From assembly GCF_000612725.1 (NCBI RefSeq), contig NZ_HG964459.1, positions 40,535 through 104,534 of the forward strand: a stretch of 64,000 nt of DNA, read 5' to 3'. Of this stretch, positions 40,455-48,078 are shown in pieces. Source of the DNA: Mycolicibacterium austroafricanum (GTDB taxonomy: Bacteria; Actinomycetota; Actinomycetes; Mycobacteriales; Mycobacteriaceae). Positions within the stretch are counted from its first letter, which is position 1; every line of letters begins with the position of its first letter. The notes below the pieces were generated by a model that was not told where the DNA came from, ran no database searches, and saw only the letters and a list, made by a program, of their open reading frames with translations. The translations under genes were made by a program, and so were the position numbers.

Positions 40455-43043
40455 CGGTAGGTGCCGGATCTTCGGCGGCGCCGTCGGGGGCGACTGAGTC
40501 GAGCAGCGTGACCGACCCGGCGGTCCCGTCGACGCGTACCCGCTGCCCGGACCGCAGCCGCGTCATCGCATTTCCGATGCCGGCCACCGCGGGTAGCCCG
40601 TACTCCCGTGCCACCAGCGCCCCGTGCGACATCACCCCACCGACCTCCATCACGAGCGCCCCCGCGAGCAGGAACAGCGGCGTCCACCCCGGGTCGGTGC
40701 TGGCCGCGACGATCACCTCACCGGGTTGCAGGTTCGCCCCCACCGGTGAGTCCAGCACCCGCACCGTCCCCACGTGGACACCGGGGGACAGGGCGGTCCC
40801 GATCAGCACGTCGGTCTCCGCGCCGGGAGTCGCGGTATCGAACCCGTAGACGGCCTCCCCTTCGCTGGTCAGCACCCGGGGTACCAGGCGGCGCCGCAAC
40901 TCGCGCCGGAACGACCGATGGTCGGCGGCGGCACGCGCGCGGAGGTCGCAGGCCTGCCCGGCCAGCGCAGCGCGCACGTCGGCTCCGTCGAGGAAGAACA
41001 CGTCGTCGGCGTCGTCGAGTAACCCGCGCGCGACAAGTGCGGTGCCGCAACGCCGCAGTGTGCGCCGGCCAAGGGCCATCGCCCGGACCATGTCGAACTT
41101 GGGCCGCTCCCGCAGTCCACCGAGCGCGAGATGGCGAGCGAGCAGATTCCGCAGGACGGCGGCCCGGACGGGCCCCTTCACTCTGCGGACGCCGGCGATC
41201 AGTCCGTCGGACGCAGCGCGAGCCTCCTGCACGCCGGTCTCGAACGTGTCCAGCGCACCTGAGCGCAGATACCCGTTGATCAGCTCCACGACGTACGTCG
41301 GGTCGTCGGAAAGCCGGGGCAGACCGAGGTCGACCTCCCGATCCGGGGCGCGATGGCCGAACGTCGCCAGAAACTCCGACACCCCGGCGCTCTCGGGGCC
41401 CGGCTCGATGCCTGCCGCCGCATGTTCGCGCGCGAGCCGGGCCAGCGCGGCGCCCATCGCGATGGTGGGATCGTGCGGCAGCCACCTGAGCACCGGTGCG
41501 AATCCCGTCGATGACCCGAGCCAGCGCCGCACCAGCCGCTCGATGACGACCCTCAACAGCCATTCGCCGTACGCGGCCGCCAGCTGGCGTAACACCATGT
41601 CGCACGTCGCCGCCGGGAGCTCGCGCTCGACGAAACGCAGCTGCTCGTCCGGTGCCGACAGCATCTCGGCCTGCTGTTCGAGGCGTGCCAGCTCCGCGTC
41701 CGCGCCTGCCACGATGCGCCGACGTGCGCGGGTGGGCGCCGCGATGGAGGCGACGGTTCCCGCCAGCAGGGAGGGCAGCAGGACGACCAGACCGCGCGGC
41801 GGTGCGGCACGGTGCGGTCGCGGAAGGCGGCCGCTGTTCTGCGACAACCACTTCCGCAGTGCCGCGCTGCCTGCGGGATCCTTCATACCGAAGTTGGACA
41901 ACACCCGCGCCGCCAGTCGCGGCCGCTGGAGCACCGGGGTCACGTCGAGGAACAGCCGGTCCGCCACGATCGGCATCCAGTCGGGTTCGGCGTCGGACGC
42001 CCGTGGCCGCCGCCCGGAGATCCAGTAGCGGAACCAACCGCCGACCATCGTGCGGAAGAACGCGTTGCCACTGGGGGTCATCGGCTCGGCGATGCCCTGG
42101 GCGATGAGCATGACGGGGAGGTAGACCCGCAGCCCGGGCCTGGTCGCGGGTGGAATCGGGAAGAGCGACGTGATCGGCCTGGACTGCAGCAGCCGGCAAC
42201 GGCCATCGTCGTCGACCGCCCACTCGAGGTCCTGCGGGATTCCGAACACCGCGGTGGCCCGTGCGCCGAGGTCGACCAGCGAGTCGAGTTGCTCCGAGGT
42301 CAGGAGTGCTCGCTCCGGCGCGTCGATCGGCCTGCGGGTGACCGCGTCGAGGACCCAGCGGCAGGTGTCATACCGCCGCCCACCACTGCCTCACCCAGCT
42401 CGGCCGCAGCCTCGATGACAATGCGGTCCCGCCTGCCCGAGATCGGATCGGCCGTGAACAGAACCCCTGCCACAGAGGCGGGAACCATGGATTGGACGAC
42501 CACGGCGATCGAGATGTCCTCATGCCCGATGTCGTTGTCGCGTCGATAGGCGATCGCGCGGGCGGACCACAGAGAGGACCAGCACCGCTTGATCGCTTCG
42601 CACAGGGCTTCTGCGCCAACGATATTCAGAAAGGTGTCCTGCTGGCCGGCGAAGCTGGCCTCAGGAAGATCCTCGGCGGTGGCGGACGACCGCACGGCCG
42701 ACGCGGCCGCCCCCAGCTTGCTGTGGGCGGCCGCGACCTGGTCACGCAACTCCTCCGACATCGGAGCAGATTCGAACGCTGCGCGAAGGCGCGCGGACAC
42801 GGCGTGGACGACGTCGGGGTCGCCGGCGGGGTCAGCGTCGATGGCGCCGAGCTGCTGCCGGATCAACCCGTCGAGCCCGTGGTCGCCGACGAACCGGCGG
42901 TAGGCCTCGGTCAGCACCACGAAACCCGCAGGTACCGGTAAACCGGCCTGCACCAACAGCGCCAGCTTCGCCCCTTTGCCGCCGCTACGGCTCGGGTCGG
43001 CGGCACCGGCGTCGGTCAGCCAGTGGATCAACGCCCCGGTCAT
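40384..43043 (-). pseudogene. Frameshifted PEP synthase / rifampin phosphotransferase (Rph)-like gene
   Basis: Two frames together give one protein of about 886 residues with Rph/PEP-synthase layout. The first (43043 down to a stop at 42300) starts MTGALIHWL and holds the ATP-binding part: SAVRSSATAEDLPEASFAGQ and GVLFTADPISGRRDR. The second (from about 42370 to 40384) continues it (YDTCRWVLDAVTRRP, then PQDLEWAV, LLQSRPITSLFPIP) through a helical middle domain to the swivelling phosphohistidine domain EVGGVMSHGALVAREYGLPA. Homology passes from one frame to the other at 42371-42380 in a GGCGGCGG run, consistent with one lost base. It is either a true pseudogene or a sequencing error. Length and layout resemble rifampin phosphotransferase, but this family has many other members. 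No rifamycin-associated element precedes it. Confidence 0.8.
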
Positions 43044-43093
43044 GGCCTACGACGGTAGTGATCCCGCCGTCAGACCGGCAGAGTCGGAAGGCT

Positions 43094-43891
43094 CTACCGG
43101 TGTCCGCGGCCGCCGATCAACTTCTGCATGAAGCGGTGCGCGCCCAGCACCACCCTGGCGCGATCGGGATCGTTGCGCCGCGCGACGTCGTCCGCGTTGC
43201 CGCTCACCACGTGCACCGGCCCGTGCGGCAGCTGCCGCAGTCCCTCGGCGGCGACCTCGGCGGGCTCGGACACCCGCAGGCCGGGCACGTCGAAGTTCAG
43301 CCCGACGCGCTCCATCGCGGGTGTGCGGGTCACCCCGAGCACCAACTCCAGCACGTGCACGTCGTGGTCCCGCAACTCCAGCCACAGGCCCTCGGCGAAG
43401 ATCCGCCCGAACGCCTTCACCCCGCCGTAGACCGTGTGCCGCACCGACCCGAGGTAGCCGGCCATCGAGCCGACCAGCAGGATGCCGCCGCGGCGCCGCT
43501 CCCGCATCGGACGCGCGTAGTGCTGCACCAGCGTCATCATCGCGGTGATGTTGAGGTCGATGACGCGGCCGAACTCGGCGAGATCCGCGTCGAGGAACTC
43601 CTCGCTGCAGGTGTTGGCGCCGGCGTTGTAGATCAGCAGGCCCACCTCGAGGTCGGCCGTCGCGGCGATCACCTCGTGTGTCGCGTCGACCAGATCGACT
43701 GCGAGCGTCCGCGTTTGCACGCCGAGCTCGCGACAGCGGGCCCCGGTGCGTTCCAGCGGCTCCGGTGTGCGGGCCACCAGCACCAGGTTCACGCCGGCCC
43801 GCGCCAGCTGCGCGGCGAACTCCGCCCCGACGCCTTCCGAGCCGCCGGCCACCACCGCCCAGGGGCCGTAGCCCGTCAGATCCGTCACCGT
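43094..43891 (-). CDS. SDR family NAD(P)-dependent oxidoreductase
   Basis: 265-residue short-chain dehydrogenase. The cofactor motif is AVVAGGSEGVGAEFAAQLAR, followed by ARTPEPLERTGARCRELG, YNAGANTCSEEFLD, and an active site with GSMAGYLGS and YGGVKAFG. The Rossmann glycine pattern GGSEGVG is complete. Starts are ambiguous: GTG 43891 gives a normal N-terminus; an upstream TTG at 43924 is possible. It stands alone; the substrate is unknown. Confidence 0.85.
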   Translation of the reverse strand, partial: TVTDLTGYGPWAVVAGGSEGVGAEFAAQLARAGVNLVLVARTPEPLERTGARCRELGVQTRTLAVDLVDATHEVIAATADLEVGLLIYNAGANTCSEEFLDADLAEFGRVIDLNITAMMTLVQHYARPMRERRRGGILLVGSMAGYLGSVRHTVYGGVKAFGRIFAEGLWLELRDHDVHVLELVLGVTRTPAMERVGLNFDVPGLRVSEPAEVAAEGLRQLPHGPVHVVSGNADDVARRNDPDRARVVLGAHRFMQKLIGGRGHR

Positions 43892-43974
43892 CACATCATC
43901 GCCGCGCCGGGTGTCGGGCAACACACGGGTCGCCGTTGGGCCGAGACCGGTGCGGTTGTCCCTACGATCAGCCG

Positions 43975-44814
43975 GTGGCTGATCGCTATGGCTCCGACAT
44001 CCTGGCCGACAATCCGCACCAGGCGCGCAGGCCGCGCTCGACCGAGCAGCCGATCGAGATCGGCATGGTCGTCGAGGACGCCCAGACCGGCTTCGTCGGC
44101 GCGGTGGTGCGCGTCGAATACGGGCGGATGGAGCTCGAAGACCGGCACGGCCGTACCAAACCGTTCCCGGTCGGCCCGGGCTATCTGGTCGACGGCAAAC
44201 CCGTCATCCTGACCCCGCCCAAGAAGGCGGCCCCTGCGGCGCCGACGCGCACCGCGTCGGGCTCCGTCGCGGTCAACGGGGCGCGCGCCAAAGTCGCGCT
44301 GGCGAGCCGTATTTACGTGGAGGGCCGCCACGACGCCGAGCTTGTCGAGCAGGTCTGGGGTGAGGACCTGCGCATCGAGGGCGTGGTCGTCGAGTACCTG
44401 GGCGGCGTCGACGACCTCGCCGCGATCGTCGCCGACTTCCGCCCGCGGCCGGGACGCCGTCTCGGGGTGTTGGTCGACCACCTGGTGGCCGGATCCAAGG
44501 AGGCGCGCATCGCCGAGGCGGTGCGCCGCGGACCGGGCGGGGAGCACACCCTGGTGGTCGGTCATCCGTTCATCGACATCTGGGAGGCGGTCAAGCCGGC
44601 GCGGATCGGGGTGGAGTCCTGGCCGGTGGTCCCGAAGGGGCAGGACTGGAAGCACGGCGTGTGTGAGGCGCTGGGGTGGCGACACCGTGACCAGGCCGAC
44701 ATCGCCGCGGCGTGGCAGAAGATCCGGGGCCGGGTGCGGGACTGGACCGACCTCGAGCCGGAACTGATCGGCCGCGTCGAGGAGCTGATCGACTTCGTCA
44801 CCGCACCCGTGTAA
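43975..44814 (+). CDS. DUF3097 domain-containing protein
   Basis: 279 residues of DUF3097, an actinobacterial family (M. tuberculosis Rv0883c type, from memory). It opens ADRYGSDILADNPHQARRPR, has a beta-rich N-terminal part, an Ala/Pro linker near residue 85 and a C-terminal Toprim-like stretch: IYVEGRHDAELVEQVWGEDL and VLVDHLVAGSKEARIAEAVR. The EGRHD and DHL pieces resemble Toprim metal motifs, hinting at a nucleic-acid role; this is inference. The start is GTG 43975. It ends 9 bases before rarA, so the two may be co-transcribed. Confidence 0.88.
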   Translation: MADRYGSDILADNPHQARRPRSTEQPIEIGMVVEDAQTGFVGAVVRVEYGRMELEDRHGRTKPFPVGPGYLVDGKPVILTPPKKAAPAAPTRTASGSVAVNGARAKVALASRIYVEGRHDAELVEQVWGEDLRIEGVVVEYLGGVDDLAAIVADFRPRPGRRLGVLVDHLVAGSKEARIAEAVRRGPGGEHTLVVGHPFIDIWEAVKPARIGVESWPVVPKGQDWKHGVCEALGWRHRDQADIAAAWQKIRGRVRDWTDLEPELIGRVEELIDFVTAPV

Positions 44815-44823
44815 GCAGGGAGC

Positions 44824-46152
44824 GTGTCCGACAGTCTGTTCGATGTGCCCGGGGAGCGTGCGGCGCCCGCCGCAGGTCCGGCCGGGGCGTCGTCGCCGCT
44901 GGCGGTGCGGATGCGTCCGGCGTCCCTCGACGAGGTCGTCGGCCAAGGCCATCTGCTCAAGCCGAACTCGCCGCTGCGTCGCCTGATCGAAGGGTCCGGT
45001 GCCGCATCGGTCATCCTCTATGGGCCGCCCGGAACGGGTAAGACCACGCTGGCGTCGATGATCTCGCAGGCCACCGGCCGCCGCTTCGAGGCGCTGTCCG
45101 CACTGGCGGCGGGTGTCAAAGAAGTGCGGGCAGTCATCGATGTGGCGCGCCAGGCGTCCATGCGCGGCGAGCAGACCGTGCTGTTCATCGACGAGGTGCA
45201 CCGGTTCTCCAAGACCCAGCAGGACGCGCTGCTGGCCGCGGTCGAGAACCGGGTGGTGTTGCTCGTCGCCGCGACGACCGAGAATCCGTCGTTCTCAGTC
45301 GTCGCCCCGCTGCTGAGCCGCTCGCTGATCCTGCAGCTTCAGCCGCTGACACCTGAGGACGTGACCACCGTGATCCGGCGCGCCATCGAGGATCCGCGGG
45401 GGCTGGGCGGCAAGGTGGCGGTCACCGACGAGGCCGTCGACCAGCTCGTCCAACTGTCGGCCGGCGACGCGCGCCGGGCGCTGACCGCATTGGAGGTCGC
45501 CTCCGAATCGGGTGAAGAAGTGACCGTCGAGGTCATCGAGCAGTCGCTGGACAAGGCCGCCGTGCGCTACGACCGCGACGGCGATCAGCACTACGACGTC
45601 GTCAGCGCGTTCATCAAGTCCGTCCGCGGCTCCGACGTGGATGCGGCGCTGCACTACCTGGCCCGGATGCTGGTGGCGGGGGAGGACCCCCGCTTCGTCG
45701 CGCGCAGGCTGATGATCCTGGCCAGCGAGGACATCGGCATGGCGGACCCCACGGCGCTGCCGACCGCGGTGGCCGCGGCGCAGACCGTGCAGCTGATCGG
45801 CATGCCCGAGGCGCAGCTGACGCTTGCGCATGCCACGGTGCATCTGGCCACGGCGCCGAAGTCCAATGCCGTCACCACGGCGCTGGGCGCGGCGATGGCC
45901 GACATCAGGGCGGGCAAAGCAGGTCTGGTGCCCGCTCACCTGCGTGACGGCCACTACTCCGGTGCGCAGAAGATGGGTAACGCGGTCGGCTACAAATACG
46001 CCCACGATTCTCCGGATGGTGTTGTGCCGCAGCAGTATCCGCCCGACGACCTGGTCGGGGTCGACTATTACCGGCCGACGAACCACGGAGTCGAGCGCGA
46101 GATCTCGACCCGCGTGGACAAACTGCGGGCGATCATCCGCCGCCGACGCTGA
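44824..46152 (+). CDS. rarA: Replication-associated recombination protein A (RarA/MgsA), AAA+ ATPase
   Basis: 442-residue clamp-loader-like AAA+ ATPase acting at stalled replication forks. Walker A GPPGTGKT is at residues 67-74, Walker B VLFIDEVHRFSKTQQDALLA and sensor 1 AATTENPSFSVV follow. The C-terminal tetramerisation domain contains DPRFVARRLMILASEDIGMA and the SGAQKMGNAVGY-like end. N-terminal ASLDEVVGQGHLL is characteristic. The GTG start lies 9 bases after the DUF3097 stop, with AGGGAG just upstream. It is equivalent to M. tuberculosis Rv2559c. Confidence 0.95.
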   Translation: MSDSLFDVPGERAAPAAGPAGASSPLAVRMRPASLDEVVGQGHLLKPNSPLRRLIEGSGAASVILYGPPGTGKTTLASMISQATGRRFEALSALAAGVKEVRAVIDVARQASMRGEQTVLFIDEVHRFSKTQQDALLAAVENRVVLLVAATTENPSFSVVAPLLSRSLILQLQPLTPEDVTTVIRRAIEDPRGLGGKVAVTDEAVDQLVQLSAGDARRALTALEVASESGEEVTVEVIEQSLDKAAVRYDRDGDQHYDVVSAFIKSVRGSDVDAALHYLARMLVAGEDPRFVARRLMILASEDIGMADPTALPTAVAAAQTVQLIGMPEAQLTLAHATVHLATAPKSNAVTTALGAAMADIRAGKAGLVPAHLRDGHYSGAQKMGNAVGYKYAHDSPDGVVPQQYPPDDLVGVDYYRPTNHGVEREISTRVDKLRAIIRRRR

Positions 46153-46204
46153 CCCGGCACGCAGACCCGCGGGTCGGCTCCCGGCGCGGGTTCCCGACCA
46201 CCTC

Positions 46205-46233
46205 TTGACACTCTGGAACCGCAAACCTACCGT
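46205..46233 (+). promoter_or_regulatory. SigA-type promoter for arsR-type regulator operon
   Basis: TTGACA (46205-46210), 17-base spacer, TACCGT (46228-46233), close to consensus. The predicted start is near 46240, leaving a short leader. TCAACC (46239-46244) and GGTTGA (46265-46270) form an inverted repeat around the transcription start and the ribosome site, a possible operator for the ArsR protein encoded next. Confidence 0.65.
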
Positions 46234-46273
46234 TGTAGTCAACCAACTAATTGATCAATGGAAAGGTTGATTA

Positions 46274-46636
46274 GTGGGCAGTGATGACGGTGAAGAGGCG
46301 CGGCTCGACCGTGGCTTCATGGCGCTGGCGGACCCCGTGCGACGCGCGCTGGTGGCGCGGCTCTCACGCGGTCCGGCGACGGTCAACGAACTCGCCGCTC
46401 CGTTCGACATCACGAAACAGGCGGTGTCCAAACACATTCAGGTGCTCGAGCAGGCCGGGCTGGTCTCCAGGACCCGGGATGCGCAGCGACGTCCCGTGCA
46501 CCTGGACGCCGCCGCGCTGGAGGCGTTGACCGCCTGGATCGACGGGTACCGGTTGAACGCCGAACGCAACTACCGCCGGCTGGACGCCCTGCTGGCCACG
46601 ACCACGCACGAAGCGGAGAAAGGACCAAGGACATGA
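46274..46636 (+). CDS. ArsR/SmtB family winged-helix regulator
   Basis: 120 residues. The core reads FMALADPVRRALVARLSRGP, TVNELAAPFDITKQAVSKHI and VLEQAGLVSRTRDAQRRPVH, the classical ArsR helix-turn-helix and wing. There are no cysteine pairs of a metal sensor, so it belongs to the metal-independent branch that is usually paired with an AHSA1 protein. GTG 46274 has GGAAAGG 7 bases upstream. It overlaps the AHSA1-type gene by ATGA. Confidence 0.92.
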   Translation: MGSDDGEEARLDRGFMALADPVRRALVARLSRGPATVNELAAPFDITKQAVSKHIQVLEQAGLVSRTRDAQRRPVHLDAAALEALTAWIDGYRLNAERNYRRLDALLATTTHEAEKGPRT

Positions 46637-47112
46637 CAAACGCACTGGCCCTCACGGCCCCCGTGGACACGCTCGCGATGGAATTCACCCGCGACTTCGA
46701 CGCCCCGGTGGCAGCGTTGTACCGGGCGCACGCCGACCCCGTTCTGGTGAAACAGTGGCTGGGGCCGCACGGCCTCGAGATGGAGATCACCGAGTGGAAC
46801 TTCTGCAACCACGGGGGATACCGCTACACACACAGCAATGAACACGGGACCTTCGGCTTCAACGGAACGTTCCACACCGTCCGGTCGAACGAATTCATCC
46901 TGCAGACCTTCGAATTCGAGGGCGCGCCGGACATGGCCAACATCGAGTACCTGTGGTTCGAGGACCTCGGCGCAGGCCGGTCGCGCCTGCGTGGCCGGTC
47001 CATCTGCCCCACCGTCGAGGCGCGGGACGCGCTGCTGTCCTCGGGCATGGAGGGTGGGATGACCGAGGGTTATCAGAAGCTCGACGACCTCCTGCGAAAT
47101 CTGCCGGCCTGA
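46633..47112 (+). CDS. SRPBCC/AHSA1 family protein paired with ArsR regulator
   Basis: 159-residue AHSA1-like SRPBCC protein: FTRDFDAPVAALYRAHADP and KQWLGPHGLEMEITEWNFCN open the fold, and the C-terminal helix region reads MEGGMTEGYQKLDDLLRNL. ArsR-AHSA1 pairs are common in actinobacteria; the ligand is unknown. It is translated in coupling with the regulator (4-base overlap). A strong hairpin follows at 47132-47169. Confidence 0.92.
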   Translation: MTNALALTAPVDTLAMEFTRDFDAPVAALYRAHADPVLVKQWLGPHGLEMEITEWNFCNHGGYRYTHSNEHGTFGFNGTFHTVRSNEFILQTFEFEGAPDMANIEYLWFEDLGAGRSRLRGRSICPTVEARDALLSSGMEGGMTEGYQKLDDLLRNLPA

Positions 47113-47131
47113 GAAAGTGGCCTGAGAAAGG

Positions 47132-47169
47132 GGTGATCCCGACTGGTCGGGGGCCCAGCCGGGATCACC
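47132..47169. terminator. Bidirectional hairpin terminator
   Basis: GGTGATCCCG (47132-47141) pairs with CGGGATCACC (47160-47169); within the loop CTGG and CCAG extend the stem. It lies between the stops of the convergent AHSA1 and GlsB-like genes, 19 and 21 bases from them. Confidence 0.78.
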
Positions 47170-47190
47170 ATGGGTGGTGTCGGATCGGAT

Positions 47191-47496
47191 CTAGCGCGTC
47201 AGTCCCGAGCCCCGGCCCGTGACGCCCGTCCTGCGGCGACCCATGAGTGCGGCGACCAGCGCCACGCCGATGGCCGCGACGACCACCTGGACGAGCAGTT
47301 CGAGCCAGTCCACGCCGCTGGTGGCCGTCGGGATGCCGATGACGCGTGCCAGGGCGGTGCCCAGAAACGCCGACACGATGCCGACCAGGATTGTCACGAG
47401 CATGCCGATCGGTTGCTTGCCCGGCAGCGCGAGGCGGCCGAGGACGCCGACGACGATGCCGATGAGGATTGCGCTGATGATGCCGGTGATGGTCAT
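47191..47496 (-). CDS. GlsB/YeaQ/YmgE family small membrane protein
   Basis: 101 residues with three membrane segments: ISAILIGIVVGVLGRLALPG, VTILVGIVSAFLGTALARVI and LLVQVVVAAIGVALVAALMG, the compact transglycosylase-associated (Tag) family layout, plus a basic tail. The exact role is unknown; family members are often stress-induced. ATG 47496 has GGAGG 8 bases upstream; longer in-frame starts lack this. It is divergent from the YjbQ gene. Confidence 0.88.
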   Translation of the reverse strand: MTITGIISAILIGIVVGVLGRLALPGKQPIGMLVTILVGIVSAFLGTALARVIGIPTATSGVDWLELLVQVVVAAIGVALVAALMGRRRTGVTGRGSGLTR

Positions 47497-47602
47497 TTGT
47501 GCCTCCGTGGATGTCTGTGCCGCAGGGCTACCCTGGCCCGCAGGTGAATAAACGCCCGCGTCAACGCTGTCGAGGCCGGTTCTGACTCGTACCCTCGGAC
47601 GG

Positions 47603-48004
47603 GTGAACACCGAGTTGCTCGACGTCGACACCTCCCGCCGCAGGATCGTCGACCTGACCTCTGCGGTTCGGGACTTCTGCGCGTCGCAGCCGGACGGGTT
47701 GTGCAACGTGTTCGTGCCGCACGCGACGGCCGGGCTGGCTCTCATCGAAACCGGGGCAGGCTCGGACGAGGACTTCGTCGACACGCTGGAACGGCTGCTG
47801 CCGCGCGACGACCGGTACCGGCACGCCCACGGCTCGCCTGGTCACGGCGCCGACCACGTGCTGCCCGGGTTGGTGTCACCCTCGGTGACGGTTCCGGTGG
47901 CCGACGGCGAGCCCCTGCTGGGCACCTGGCAGAGCCTCGTGCTGGTGGATCTGAACAGGGACAATCCGCGCCGGTCGGTCCGGCTGAGCTTCGTGTCGGG
48001 GTGA
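47603..48004 (+). CDS. YjbQ/UPF0047 family protein (Rv2556c-like)
   Basis: 133-residue YjbQ-type protein with the conserved metal/active-site stretches: CNVFVPHATAGLALIETG, YRHAHGSPGHGADHVLPGLV and GTWQSLVLVDLNRDNPRRSV. Homologues show weak thiamin phosphate synthase activity, so the assigned role is tentative. The start is GTG 47603. It sits 74 bases before alaS, as in M. tuberculosis. Confidence 0.92.
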   Translation: MNTELLDVDTSRRRIVDLTSAVRDFCASQPDGLCNVFVPHATAGLALIETGAGSDEDFVDTLERLLPRDDRYRHAHGSPGHGADHVLPGLVSPSVTVPVADGEPLLGTWQSLVLVDLNRDNPRRSVRLSFVSG

Positions 48005-48078
48005 CGGCTCCGGCCGGTACGGGAACGGTACTGTGGTGCGGTCGAGTATTCGCAGGTTAAACCGAAGGACAACAGGAC

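Noticed and set aside
42371..42380. Programmed ribosomal frameshift in the PEP-synthase-like gene
   Set aside because: GGCGGCGG is not a classic slippery heptamer and no following hairpin or stop is placed as in known programmed sites; mutation or sequencing error is simpler.
43044..43093. Search for a rifamycin-associated element before the Rph-like gene
   Set aside because: None is present in the sequence before its ATG, so rifamycin regulation of this gene is not supported.
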